64,000 bases of DNA from Haliclystus octoradiatus (GCA_916610825.1 OU744452.1:2825543-2889542); one strand, 5' to 3'; positions 11,013 through 23,604 are shown, counted from the first letter of the stretch. Numbers and translations: made by a program. The notes: generated by a model from the letters alone, not told the origin.

Positions 11013-12450
11013 CGACCTTTATACATTGCTGTTGATAAAGATTTTTCAAAATTACTTAAGAAATAAATTTGTCTAAAAACGAAATTTGTATTTCCAATTC
11101 ACCTTATTTATAATGAATGAATGTGTCAAAAGGGATAATCTGTTCATTCATTTAGTACTACAGCCTTTCTTCAAAAGGTAAGTGCATCGATATGAGGCTG
11201 CATATCATTGTATTCCAAAGCCATGTACCCAAGGTAACACAGAAAATAGGCAAATAGACACCTTACCTTAGTAAAACTGAAAAATACAAGATCAAAAATC
11301 TTCTATTCTTTTAGCTTTTTTTCTTTCTTCTCAACTTTCTTTGCTGAAGTCTACAGTGTTCTTCGTATTTCATCCATTTATACTCTTTCCAATGCACACG
11401 CCATTAACAACGTTTACCCAAAGCAAAATGTGTACATAAATATATACGGAGAAATATTGTTTGAGCAAATAGCCTTTGGGACAGCTGAGAAACTACAACG
11501 TAGAATTGTTGATGGAACTTATTGGATAGTATGCTTTTCCATTTAAACCTTTAATGGTCCTTGCAAAGTAAATTATATATTCATGTAATGTATTGTGTAG
11601 CATAATCGATATCAAACATGCTTGTAATATACAAATCTATTTTTAGTTTATATCTATGCCATCACATTTTAGTGAGATTTTCACTCTTTTTGGTCCTTAC
11701 AAGTCATTTTTGACGAATTAAATGAATGAATAAATGAATAATCAAAATATGAAAGTAGACACTGCATATATCCGACCATTCATGAAATCATGAATAAATC
11801 ATGAATAATCAAATTGTTACGAGTGTGTGCTTAATTAAATAAATTAAATAAACTTATCAGTGTGAAATTTATGAATTGAAATATATACGATGCCCAATCC
11901 AATTGTTAACATCATCCAACATTCTTTCAGGGGATGACAAGACAGTTAATTCTAATGCGAGAACTATGTACGAAGGATATCATTTTTTCAGATAAAAGCA
12001 ATTGTAGAGTGAGTAGAAAGATTTTATGGTTTGATGAAGGCGCACCTTCCTTTCTGATGATTGAAGTTTATTTAATTATATCTATAATCAAGTCAAATTC
12101 ACACTCAAAATGTAGCAGGGAAACTATGCACTCTCTTAACTTCTAGGGGATTGTGACAATTTTCTCGCTCCCCGTCTCTGTGGTGCTTAATTTGATGAGT
12201 ATAGCCTGGTTTACTTTAAATTATGATTGGTAGGCACCGGCAACCAATCCTGATGTATATCTAACGCACAGGAATCTAAGTGAACGCATACGTCATCGGC
12301 CCTCTCCTGAAATCAAACATTGACACAGAGGTGGGCCAAAATTCATCAAGCGCTGCCATTGTTCTCTCAGTTTGATGAGTTCATGGATTATGTTAACACA
12401 GCTTAAATCAGACTAGAAGGCTTCGATATTTGCGTATCAACTATTCTTAC
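11013..12450. other. intergenic, no gene seen
   Basis: AT-rich with scattered short repeats of TGAATGAATAAATGAAT around 11720-11800. No supported coding region. Confidence 0.4.
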
Positions 12451-12454
12451 TTAA

Positions 12455-12651
12455 AGGAGCAAAATTGACCGGCGGGCTCTAAGCGCTTAGAGTCACGTGT
12501 GTGTTTGACGTTTGTATTGTTTCAGGAACTGAAGCCTTGCTAAAGCTGAAATTTGAAGCCATACTGAAGCCCTGACTGACGTTGATCGTTGAATTTACGC
12601 TAAGCTTAATTCAAGTTAAGCTCGTAGCGACCGCCGGTCAATTGAGCTCCT
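12455..12651. mobile_element. 197-bp TTAA-flanked MITE
   Basis: Inverted ends AGGAGCAAAATTGACCGGCG and the mirrored CCGCCGGTCAATTGAGCTCCT, flanked on both sides by TTAA (12451-12454 and 12652-12655). TTAA duplication is typical of piggyBac-type transposition. Confidence 0.75.
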
Positions 12652-12655
12652 TTAA

Positions 12656-13390
12656 AAAGCATATCAATCTGACTGAAATATAATTAAACAACGCTCCAGC
12701 TTGCGGTCTGCACCCGGGGCCGTCTCACTTCGATCCAAAACGTTTGCATCACAATCCGTAAGATTTTCAGAATATCTAGTGGGTTATGTTGTGTATCTGA
12801 TTATTCTGTACGCATATCCCATTTCAATATAATCCTGAGAGATGAATGTTGAATTGGTTTAACATTAGCCATAAGAAGAACGCTTCCTGTATTACGCTAC
12901 GCTTCCAAACGTGTATTATTAAATTGATACCGGTACTCAAAATTTATTTAAGCTGGAGCTATTGCAATAGTTGCTAGCAAAATACTGTAACATCCTTTTA
13001 TCTCATGTTCAAGCTGAGACACATAATTAGTCATAATTTACCGTTGAAGGAAAATGAGAGACAATGATTCATGTATTGGGAAACAATCCTAATTTGCTAT
13101 TCAATAAATATATTCATATAGTATTAAATTAATCTAACATTTATTGTTTTTATTTCTTTTATTTAATCAAGTACACATGGTACTATAGAGACGATAATAT
13201 TATTTATGATACATTATATTTATTAATTGTTTTCAATTGCTTAATTTGAAGGAGCATCTTAATATTCTCTTTTAAGATTTCCTTTTTTGTAGAAAAAAGA
13301 ATAAGATCTATTATTAGTAATAGTAATAAGGACATCTAGTTGTCTATCAGCAGATATTAATGCTCAATGTCAATGATAAATAATAATAAA
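12656..13390. other. intergenic, no gene seen
   Basis: No coding feature that I can support; strongly AT-rich after about 13080. Confidence 0.35.
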
Positions 13391-13394
13391 AATG

Positions 13395-13525
13395 AGTCAA
13401 AGACTACACATTTAACTTTGAGTTTCACGCTTTATGCGATCATCAGATAATACTGTCTGATAATCTCATACAGCGTGAAACTTAAAGTTACAGAAATGAA
13501 TATTTGGTCTTTGATTTTATTATTT
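13395..13525. repeat. two Penelope-type ends with hammerhead-like cores, head to head
   Basis: On the minus strand, 13446-13422 reads CTGATGA, stem CGC-ATAAA-GCG, then GAAAC, followed by GTGTAGTCTTTGACTC. On the plus strand, 13457-13481 has the degenerate version CTGATAA...GTGAAAC followed by a similar GGTCTTTGATTTTATT. The two are inverted copies about 10 bases apart and share their tail with 6949-7020. Confidence 0.5.
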
Positions 13526-13759
13526 CGTTTTATTATTAGTTAGATATATCTTTATAAATTCTCAAACTTATTTTTGCCTCCTAATTAGTTAATCGGAAAT
13601 CATATATATATAGCTATAATTTTTGTTTTGTAAATATTATTGATTAAAGGTTTCTTTGTAAAACATTACAAAGCAAAAGATAGTCAAAATATAGATTATA
13701 CCATCGTCAGTTGAAAAGAAAGACTTTTTAGAACGTTTAGAAGGAAGTTTAGACCGATA

Positions 13760-14100
13760 TTTAAAAGTAGAAAATTAAATGATGAACTTAGAGTCCGGGA
13801 GCCGAGACCGATTTTACTGTCTCGTCAATGTGTTGTGCATGAATTCAAGTGTGACTCGTGTGATGGGAGTTATGTATGTTTTACATGCCGACACCTTCGT
13901 CAACGCATTGCCGAACACGGTGGATCGAGCTCGGATGTCGGACGACACTTACATTCACACAATAGGACTATCAGTGATTCACAACATCTGTTTTCAGTAG
14001 TGAGAAAATGTAACAGCAAATTTGACTGTTTGGTTCACGAAATGCTAATCATCCGCGAAACCGACTCTCAACACTCAGAGTGACTCTATCCGCTCTCGTC
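13760..14100 (+). pseudogene. Penelope-like element 3' fragment (GIY-YIG endonuclease)
   Basis: The frame at 13835-14083 encodes CDSCDGSYVCFTCRHL, HSHNRTISDSQ and KCNSKFDCLVHEMLIIRE. This is the typical end of the GIY-YIG nuclease domain of Penelope-like elements (zinc-binding Cys pair, G-x-Y core, R and the E of the EMLIIRE helix). A frameshift near 14060 moves the final Asn-Thr-Gln-Ser-Asp tail to another frame. No RT domain remains upstream, so this is a truncated copy. Confidence 0.75.
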
Positions 14101-15080
14101 TCCTTTTGTAAACATATGCATAATTGAACATATTGTAATTGAATAGGTTTCATTTCTATTTCATTGTTTTATTTTTAGCACTATTTTTAACAATTAGAAT
14201 GTATTATGATTTTTAGATAATGCCTATAAGTGATTTGTAAGTTAATATTTCTTTCTTTTGAAATGACAATGGTATAATGTATAATACCGAAAATTTTTCA
14301 ACAACCACTACTTGTAGTTTTTTGTCGCAATGCTTTGGCTTTGAAATATAAATATTATTGAGAATTGTTATAGTACGGTGTGTATATATTATTTGGTGAA
14401 GGGAAAACGTGTTGCCTCAAGAGAAATCGATTTTGTCTGGTTCAATCATTTAAAGTCGGTCGGTACAATAGTAGATTCCCAAAATTAAATATTTATAAGT
14501 CAATCTAGAATTATTTACAAATTATAGGCAAAAAATAAACTTTGATAAGCTGTTAATACACGTCAGTAGGATGGTTGTCATTGTTTTATTAATGGCTACA
14601 TTTTGTGTAAACCGTCATTGACAAAATTATTATTTGCTTGGATTAAATACAATACAGAAAAGATTGAACAAGATGAGAATGAGTAAGTCGGGAAGTCATA
14701 TATGAATAAACACAGGCAAAGTATAATCTAAGTTAGATTGAATATGGTATTGACAAAAGGTACTTGGCATATCTCCTCCAAATTTGGCTGCAATTGAACC
14801 TTTTAGAACTGTTGCAGGCTGATACCAGAATGAAGATTTCAATCGTTTATCACTGCGAGCGAAAAGTTTCTCTTCTCTAGAAATAGAAGAGTGGATCGGC
14901 GCTTCTGGTAGTGTGATACTTTATTGACTATAGGTGAAGTCCAAGCGAAAAATGAATTAAAAGTATGTACTTATCAGGATATAATCGATATTATTTCTGA
15001 TTAAAACTCTTTTATATAGATGGCTTTAGTTGATACATTTTAGATAAGAACTTGTAGAAGAAATATACATTACAAGCTAG
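14100..15080. other. PLE 3' flank and intergenic sequence
   Basis: AT-rich sequence after the PLE fragment, with no supported gene. Confidence 0.35.
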
Positions 15081-15177
15081 AGGCATAATGTACAACTTTT
15101 ATATTTTCAACACCCTTAATCTGACAAAGAAGGGTGTCATATACATTGTACAAGCGTATGTACGTATTCCCAAGTCC

Positions 15178-15222
15178 TCCATTCCATCATCATCATCATT
15201 ATCATCATCATCATCATCTTGG
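15178..15222. repeat. (CAT)n microsatellite
   Basis: CATCATCATCATTATCATCATCATCATCATC run. Confidence 0.85.
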
Positions 15223-15299
15223 CCTCTTCTTGAAGCTAAAGCAATTAAACACCGATTGCCTTTTTTATAAAATTAGTGATTACTTATATGCTCATAACA

Positions 15300-16700
15300 A
15301 AGCACATATCATTTACAACAATCTCTTGACTATGCCGATCTCGCCCAGTGTTGGCGTTCGCCAAGGGTGTATCCTAATTCCTAATCTTTTTAATATTTAT
15401 ATCAACGATTTTCCAAAATCTGTAATATATCAATCAGCACATCACGTTTTTCTTGCTGATATAAGCCATTGAATTGTATAATGTTTGCCGACGATACAGT
15501 TTTACTTTCTCAAACTAAAGAGGGTCTCCAGAAATGCATGGAGAAAGCATATCTTTACGCCGAGCAATGTAATCTCAACATTAATTATGAAAATCAAAAT
15601 GTATGATCCTCTCAAAAAAATCTGTTGATGAGCAACATTTCTTTTCCATAAATAATACCTCCATCGAAATGGTCGAAAATTACAAATATCTAGGTTTTTC
15701 GTTTCATTGATCCTCAAAGCAATGTTTTGGTATTAAGCAACATTGCATAAAAGCCGAAAAAGCATGGGCACTAACACTGTGCTCTATGGGGCGGTCGTGA
15801 ACCAGCCATGTCGCAATTCACATAACAATGTTTACTACCATGATAAAACCTATGCTTCTCTATGCTAGTAGTGTTTGGGGTAATTGTGTTACTCACATTG
15901 AAAAGTAACCAAATAGAAACTATACAGCGAGATATTATGCGGAAAATATTAAATGTTAGAAAGAATTCCAGTAAGATAGCTGTTAGAGCGGAACTGGGGA
16001 TCATCCCTCTACAGATTGATGTAAGAATTAATATGATCAAATTCCTTGTTAGAATGATTAATTCCAAAAAAAGTAGTTTATTGTACAAGGCATTTGGTGA
16101 ACAAATCATCAACAGTTCACCAACTTCATGGCTGGGTAAAGTTACTAACCATTTGTCCGAAATACGAATCAATTTACAACTTTCGATCTCTAAAGAAACA
16201 AATCAAAAATATTAAATAACGCATACAGAATCAACTTTGAGCAATCTAATCTAAACACTAACACTCCAGGCCAAGCGAACCAATTGAAACTCTACAAAAC
16301 AATCAAACATAAATTTGAATTTGAAAATGATTTGCTACTGCCACACAAAACGTCTAGGATAGCAATAACCCAGATCAGAACCAGTGCTCACGAGCTCGGA
16401 GTACAGACCGAACGATATTCTAACATTCCCTACGAGGACTGGCTATGTCCCCATTGCGATAGTAACATCTATCGAAGATGAGATACATCTACTCAAATAA
16501 CTGTAATATAAACTTAACGTACTTAAGTTTAGCATTTTTTAATACAATAGAAAAGTCGCATAATTACTTTCAGCTATTCTCGAATACAGAGAAATTGAAA
16601 CTGCTCTTTTTCCAAACAGAGTTACAAATAAAGAAACTGTTGGAAGATTTCTTTACGAATGTTTGCAGAAACGCTATAATAATTTGTAATAGTGAATATT
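15300..16700 (+). pseudogene. non-LTR retrotransposon (LINE) reverse transcriptase remnant
   Basis: RT motifs appear in order in shifting frames. SVGVRQGCI and LFNIYINDF lie at about 15345-15420, and the FADD catalytic box at 15481-15500 follows a frameshift. The post-RT region at 15862-16215 includes RDIMRKILNVRKN and AVRAELGIIPL, and 16284-16481 ends in DWLCPHC. At least three frameshifts and stops are present. The element would copy itself by target-primed reverse transcription; this copy is dead and 5'-truncated. Confidence 0.75.
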
Positions 16701-16861
16701 TATAACTATATTGTGAATGAATATTATCACAACATGTTGTTATTAGAAGCGACATGGATAAATAGGTTCTTATAGCAATTATGCTAAATAAAAAAAATAT
16801 ATGTATATCTACAAATATCGAAAAACAACATAATAATATTAAATAATACTTACCACACACC

Positions 16862-17085
16862 TGTATCTATGTAAACTGGTATATTGGTATTAAATCAAAA
16901 CAAACAAACAAACAGCATCATCATCATATTAAACAGTGGTAGAATAACTAATAACTATAATTAAACATTGTATATTCATGTATGTTATATTAATAGAATA
17001 TAATTATGTAATCATCACACATCCTGTAAAATTGGGTATATTGATATTAAAGTGACAACAACAACAACATCATCATCATTTATTC
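16862..17085 (+). repeat. duplicated LINE-type 3' tail with CAA/CAT microsatellites
   Basis: Two related segments each read roughly CTGTA..ACTGGTATATTG.TATTAAA, then (AAAC)n or (CAA)n, then (CAT)n: 16862-16935 and 17020-17085. This pattern is typical of tandem LINE 3' ends. Confidence 0.5.
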
Positions 17086-17091
17086 AGAAAC

Positions 17092-17240
17092 CTGATATAT
17101 ATATATATATATATAGATATATATAGCAGCAGACAAGTACATGTTTCTGACCATTAGCTATCATCAGTACTGCTCAGTGAGCGAACAAGGAACTGACTTT
17201 TCGGTATATACCTATATACGGTATATATATATATATGTGT
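17092..17240. repeat. (TA)n microsatellites
   Basis: Two AT dinucleotide tracts, about 17093-17127 and 17221-17238. Confidence 0.8.
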
Positions 17241-17367
17241 GTCTTTATTGGAATAGTAAAAAAATAAAACAAGTTAAACCAATTTCCAAAAAAATACACA
17301 GCATAGAAGGCATATATTCAACGCTCTTATACTATGTGGTTAAGTTATAAATTTAATGACAGTTATA

Positions 17368-17712
17368 TTAATTATTATCCATAAAACATGAAAGTGAACA
17401 TTTAAATGTGCTGAGAGAATTTGCACAAACGACATCCTCCTGTAGTAAATTCCAATGGCGCACTACACGGTTAAAATAAAAATAATGTTTGACATTGAGT
17501 TTGGAATTGTCGATGTGATAACGCAAAGTGTGACCACGGGTCTTTGTTTTCATTAGTACTAGATCGTCAGGCAACTGCAGCTCAACTAGATATAATTTAC
17601 AATAGCTGTTTCTCACAGGACTTCTCACAGTCCGAAATAAATGAAGCCGTCTTAACGCTGAATAAAGTTCTACTGCTCTGCCAAAGCCACACTCAATGAA
17701 ACTCTTATTCAA
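17368..17712 (-). pseudogene. C-terminal LINE reverse transcriptase fragment
   Basis: A 114-residue minus-strand frame containing TRGHTLRYHIDN, FYFNRVVRHWNLLQ and STFKCSL. This matches the pattern (TRGH ... R.V..WN.LP..VV....  .FK..L) at the end of jockey/CR1/L2-type LINE polymerases. The upstream RT is missing, so it is a truncated piece. Confidence 0.7.
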
Positions 17713-18235
17713 AAGAGAATGATGACGTATTTCTTTAAAAAAATCTTCATTCTATTATTCCTATCGTACATGCAATTTAAAAAAATAAGGTAAGAGGTAA
17801 ACTCAAAAGTCAAAAATGACACAGTACATTTGTACTTTTCAGGAGTTGAATGACACTTGATATAATTATGGATATGACATAATTTTGATTAAAAACGACT
17901 AATACCTGCTTCAGCTGGATGATATTGATGAGTGATTTTAACGTAATTTCTTTCCTTCAAGGAAGGAACACTAAAATGAGCGGTAAGTTGAAGTATCCCG
18001 AATAAACATGTCCATCTGTTTTGCCAAAAATACAACTTTCCTTTCACTTGAGTCCATTCAAAAGTTTACTCTAATTCAGAAACCCTTGCAATATATACTT
18101 CAGCTACTTCTTCGTTCTCGAAGTAGTAATTAGAAACATGGTAACATATTTTCAGCATCACATCTGAAATTACTGATATTTGCCATGATGAATGCTAAGA
18201 TATCAAATCTGCTAACAAAATTTCACCGCACTGAG
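17713..18235. other. intergenic, no gene seen
   Basis: Nothing that I can support here. Confidence 0.35.
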
Positions 18236-18240
18236 TCATA

Positions 18241-18520
18241 TCGAGTGGACATTTAGCAGTGAATGTTTTTGAGAAATATTGCCTTGGGGAAACCCTACTT
18301 TAGTTGGAGTGGATATTGAGCAGCGAATGTTTTGTGAAACGTTATATTTTGGAAACCCTCCTTTATTTGGAGTGGATATTGAGAAGCGAATGTTTGCGAA
18401 ATGTTGTCTAGTGGGTGGGAACCCTCCTTTCTTTGGAGGGGACATAGATTAAGGAATGTTTTGCGAAATGTTGTCTTATTGAAACCCTCTTTTATTTGGA
18501 GTGGAAATTGAGCAGCAAAT
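18241..18520. repeat. minisatellite, about 63-bp unit, 4.4 copies
   Basis: Units begin GGAGTGGATATTGAGCAGCG, pass through AATGTTTTGCGAAATGTTGT and end AACCCTCCTTTATTTG. Starts lie near 18241, 18308, 18370, 18436 and 18499, with 10-20% divergence. The minus-strand frame through it is repetitive and not a gene. Confidence 0.85.
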
Positions 18521-18952
18521 GAGAAAAATCCCCTGGAATTTTCGAAAAGAGTTTCCCTTATTTATGTTGGATAAATGCCGAATTCACAATGCATGAATAA
18601 GGAGGATTGATGGAACAAAAATGGATTTAGTAAAAATTCAAAAATCGATCATCTGTTTTTTTGCTGGTAGAGGGAAAATACTTTTCAGACATTCCAACAA
18701 TGTTAACAATGCATGATAGCCTACTCTCTTGACAACTATTGTTAAGTTTATCAAACGTTTTGACAGGTGTGCACCAGAATTGAGAAAAACATTATTTTAA
18801 TTGGTTTTTATGACACGGAAGGGATAATAACGTACTAATTCCTGAGATAAAATGTCATTACAGAATGAAATCAGAATCTGGATACTGCTGATAATATTAC
18901 AACCCTTTATTATTGGCAATTTCTGTGAATTATTTCCACTGGATACAACATA

Positions 18953-20690
18953 TTACAAAGGAAGATTTTTTAACAAATCTTTTATAAACAGTTCTAAAAC
19001 CATCGATGAGAAACATGTCCAAAACATTTTTATTTGCAATGCAATATGCAGGCATACAATATAACCATAAGGTGTAAACCATCGTTTTAAAATGTATATA
19101 GTTCTTGTTGAACCAGTATCGTTCATATTTGTTATAGCCACCTCAGGCCATTTTGAATGCGCATCTACTAAAATTATTAAGGCCTTTCCCTCGAACTTCG
19201 GTGAATAATCCACATGAATTCTGTCCCAAGGGGCTTCTGGCCATGACAATGGTAACACTGGTTGACGTATAGGGTGATGTCTTGCTTCTTGACATATATT
19301 GCAGATTTTAGCAAGTAATCTCACACGGACAGAGCCAGGGATGGTTATGGTGTAATTCTGTCATAACTTGTTCACGTAAATTAGATGGTATTATAACACG
19401 ACGTCCCCAAAGCAAAATATCATTGTGTAAAGCAATCTCAAAGCGTTTCTTGTAGTAAGGTAATAATAATTTGTCGCTACATTTACTTTGTCAACCATTT
19501 TTTACAAAATTAAATACACTTTTTAATATTTAATCCTGATTAGTTACAGTTGCCACATCAGATCCATTGACAGGTAAGTTCTCGATCTGTTGAATATAGA
19601 ATTCAGCAGATCCATAATTATCAACAACATAATTATTAATAGAATTAACCGCTGGTAATCTACATTCCATTACCATACAGTAGAGCATCCGCATTACCAT
19701 TATCGCGGTCTGCTTTGTATTCAATAATATATCGGAACGGAGACAGTTTAATCGCCCACCTCTGTAATCGGGCTGTAGCTAATGCAGGTAAATCAGTTTT
19801 CGGCCATAGTAGGCGGACCAAGGGTTGATGATCAGTTAATATAATGAACTCACGACCAAACAAGTAGTTCGTAAACTTTTCAACTCCAAACATAATAGAG
19901 AGAGCTTCCCGATCAATTTGCGCATAATTACGCCCAGACTTTGATAAACTCCTATGAGCATAGGCTACATGTGATTCAGAGCCATCATCATTTTTGTGTG
20001 CTACCACACAGCCAACACCTACAGGTCATGCATCGCACTGTAAAATTGACGTATCATCATTGCTATAATGTGCAAGAATATGAGCATTAGTAAGCAAATA
20101 CTTGATCTTATGAAATGATGCCTGACAAACATCTGTCCACTGCCACACGTCATCGTTACATGTCAAAGCATTTAATGGTGCTGCAATAGTTGATAAATCT
20201 GGACAAAATCTACCGTAATAGTCTACTATCCCGAGAAAAGATCGTAACTCACCAGTGGACTTCTTCAATAGACCCATCAGCAACAGCTTTATTTAACGAC
20301 GTTTCCACAGCAGATATTAACGCAAATGGAACCGTTCTTGCTCGAGCGAATGATGGTGTTGGATCGTCTTTGAGATTAATGTGCACACTTCCGCCTTTGA
20401 TGCCCCAAGTTATTCCCAAATATAACTTCTTATGTTACCAGTATTTGATCTAATTTAAAATCTTTCCTTGTACTAACTGAGTTGGTATTTTCTGTTCTTA
20501 TGGACATGTTCCAGCAAGTAAAAACTCTATTTCCTTTCCAGCAACAATAAGAGTTGAAAATATAGCGCCACTATTGCCATCTTTATTACTCAACTTTGAT
20601 ATGATAATATGACAATCTGGATCGTTCTCGTTATCATTATGTATATTTCGTATCATTGTATTAACAAATTGAGTGATTTTCACAATAGGG
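18953..20690 (-). pseudogene. Gypsy (Ty3-type) retrotransposon remnant lacking the RT core
   Basis: Pol pieces are in order on the minus strand. 20498-20683 is a protease-like segment with a damaged active-site loop. 20290-20450 is the start of RT (HINLKDDPTPSFARARTVPF). 20026-20283 is the connection (ELRSFLGIVDYYGRF, VWQWTDVCQASF). 19660-20007 is RNase H (AYAHRSLSKSGRNYAQIDREAL, LTDHQPLVRLL, KADRDNGNADAL). 18953-19324 is integrase (ICQEARHHP, DRIHVDYSP, LVDAHSKWPEV). The N-terminal RT piece runs directly into the connection near 20270, so the YxDD palm region is deleted. No LTR pair was found. Dead copy. Confidence 0.8.
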
Positions 20691-20781
20691 TCAAATCATA
20701 AAAAAAATCGAAAATCTAAATTTTAGTACAACAACTTAAGGTAAAAGTTTGTATTTTTTATTTTTATGATTTGACCCTATT
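20684..20781. repeat. 98-bp hairpin-forming inverted repeat
   Basis: AATAGGGTCAAATCATAAAA at 20684 is mirrored at 20761-20781, with about 55 bases between the arms. It lies directly beside the 5' side of the Gypsy remnant. It could be a very small MITE. Confidence 0.65.
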
Positions 20782-20799
20782 TCATAGGTTGATCAAAAT

Positions 20800-21510
20800 A
20801 GAATTCTGATTCAAAAGCGCAAAAGACCTCACTGTGAAGTATTCATCCCGTGTTTGTTTCGTATTTTATATTGAGGAGAAGAAAGCATTATACTTTAAGG
20901 AAAAGCTTATCCTAGAAAGAATGCTTATGCCTTAGCCTTTATATTTGAGAACGCTTATCAAAAATGAATTTAATTCACATTTTGAGTTCAAATGATTCGC
21001 TGCATCGAGAAGCCTGAAAAGAGGCAGCAGTTCTCGAAAAGAGACAGGATTTCAATACCCCCTTTCTTTAGAAGAATAAGACCTCGGATTCATGGACTCT
21101 ATTGTTTCGCTAAGTGCCTGAGAACGGGATTTTGAGTCAGACAAAAACTTCATGCCTGAGAAGGGAAACAGAGATTCTAGTCAATAGCAGCATTCCCTGA
21201 AACTGGAATTTCAGATAACACAGAAATTAATACGTGAGCAAATTTTAAAATATCTCAGCAATTGTGAGCTAATCGTGAGTTCAGTTTACCAATTTTGAGG
21301 ATGGGAAAGCCAACCAGACAGACGCCGTTAAATACAGCTCTGACAGAGCTAATTTTTCATAAAGTATGATAATTAAAAAACTATACTCTTAGGCCTCGCA
21401 TCAAATATTGCAGATATGAAAATAGTTAGGATAGGGTACATCACCTTACATGTAATAATAATGCCAATGATTTCAATATATTAGACATGTATGAGACTAT
21501 TCTTCTCTAT
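20800..21510. other. intergenic, no gene seen
   Basis: No feature supported. Confidence 0.35.
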
Positions 21511-21515
21511 TCTAG

Positions 21516-21660
21516 TCAATGGAATGTGGGGAGACTGGGAGATTGTTCGTGGGTGTAAACCATGCATTGTTTTTTGCGGTAATTGCATGAGCCGCCGACG
21601 ATATTGTAACAATCCAACACCAAAATACGGTGGAGCATGAGCATATTATAGTGGCGATGG
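21516..21660 (+). pseudogene. decayed thrombospondin type-1 repeat exon
   Basis: After a good splice acceptor (TTCTTCTCTATTCTAG) one frame reads WGDW, then C..C..FCGNCMSRRR, then YCNNPTPKYGGA, a stop, and AYYSGDGG. This follows the TSP1 pattern (W..W..C...CG.G...R.R.C.NP.P..GG..C.G), but a conserved Gly and Cys are lost and an in-frame TGA splits it. It is probably a relic exon of an extracellular or receptor protein. Confidence 0.55.
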
Positions 21661-21689
21661 CGGCCCAAAATGGGAATTGTTGCTGATCA

Positions 21690-23600
21690 GAAGCACCACA
21701 TTAAACACATGAACACAATGATTGCAAACTACATTGAGAACACAATTGACTATAAATCCATTATAAATAATTAATTGATTATAAATCTTACTTATAAAAA
21801 GTAAAAAGCTCTATAATCCATCGCCATTTAATGTATAATAACTTAAATTATATAGTACAAAACCCCGACGATCTTATACAAATTAAGAAATGACATATCG
21901 TATAGTCACACGAAATAAATCTGCATAATATCAACGATACTATTTGCAAAAAGCATGCCTGTGTAATAATTTGACTTCATTGAATATTGAATATTAAACA
22001 GCAGCAACATTCCATTTTGCAGTTTCTATAATATTCACTCTCATAACTGGTCGCTATATACTGGACTGACTATATTTTTAACTAAAGTATAAATACAGAA
22101 AACTAATCGATAAATCATTTTGCCATTATCAAGCAAAGTTGGCGGTGACAGTGAAAATTAAGAGGCCAAGACAAATGTTATCCACCCAAGAGATATAGGC
22201 TGATGCGGGCAACAAGCTGTGGTAATGATAGTTTTAATACAGATAGAATGAAAGTTTCAAATAACAATTAAAAATAATTACTGATGAGAGAAATAATTTA
22301 TTTAGGAACATGAATCAATTTCCTAAAAGGAAATGAAACGCTTAATATATAAATATCACTTTCTTTAATTCAAATTTTGCAAATATATTTGGTAAATTGA
22401 TGTTTATAAATAAACAGCAGCATTCTGCATAATACGTATTTCACATTTCTATATTAAGAAAGATGTAACCCACAATTCAGAAATTCAATTGAGTTGCTAT
22501 GGAAACGAGCCTATTGTAAGCGTTAACTTTTCATGCTTACTGGAAAGTAGCTGTTAGTAGATTCACTTGAAACCTTGCAAATAACAATGGATCGTATTGT
22601 TCGAAATGCTGTTTACTTTGAGAAGTTTTCAAATCTATGCTTTTATTGGAAGTTTGGCCTTGAAAGTATCATTATAAGCGGTAGAATGATATGATCCCTT
22701 CCCGGAACAGCTCATAAATAATCTCAAGAATTAAAAAGTTTATCAGACACAACGTGTTTTCAATGCATTCACTAATTTTGAACAATTTTATCAACTATCA
22801 TCAGGTTCTCTCGATTAACAGTGCTCATAATTGTTTTGGCTGACATAAGGGAATTATGGTAACTATAATTATGTCTATTTGAAATGAAAACAATGAACAC
22901 GAAGAATAATAATGTGAAATAATTGGCAATCGAATGCGCTACCTCAAAACGATGTTTTAAATAATAACCAATGTGAGAGATTTGAGCCTCAACGGGCATC
23001 CTCTCTTTTCTCTATAATGGCCCATACACAAGGTAACTGGAAATACCAAAAACATAAAAATTATAAGTTTGTTACTCATTCGATACAAAGTAGTGACCAA
23101 ATTCAATCAAATGATGTGCTTTCGAACGGCATATATATTATACATCATGATAGTGGGAGGGCTGTGACGCCAGCAAAATGCGGATAACTCAGCTTGAGAG
23201 TTGAAATATATAGGACCATTAGCTAAATTATGATCAAATTATGAACATTCGAATTCCTCCTATACTCCTCCGTTATACTCAATTTGGTTTGACTTTGTTA
23301 ATGTTGACATTCGTCGTCTACATTGTCAGCTAGTTATAACAACAGCAATAAGCGAGTTATATACCATTGAAATGACGGGCTTTCAATGGTATGCTTTTAT
23401 CAAGTATAATAATAGGATAAATTAAGACATATTTGTCAACATCAAATTAGAGATAATTGACACATAGTAATGGAAGGATTAACTTCCACTTAAGTAAATC
23501 CCTATAACATTGTTTATATAGTTACGTTAATTTACTTTGTTATAATAGTGATTAACTTGTTCTATTTGTTAGTATCTGTGGAAACATTTTACAATACAGA
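21690..23600. other. intergenic, no gene seen
   Basis: AT-rich. A stretch at 22745-22810 (minus strand CTGATGA...ACGTTGTGTCTGATAAAC) recalls Penelope-type end sequence but is too degraded to call. Confidence 0.35.
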
Positions 23601-23604
23601 TAAA

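Noticed and set aside
18236..18445. 69-residue minus-strand ORF with repeated PPTKGGFP-like units
   Set aside because: It is only a reading of the 63-bp minisatellite, whose unit is a multiple of three.
18241..18520. CRISPR-like array
   Set aside because: Units are continuous and degenerate with no unique spacers, and the genome is eukaryotic.
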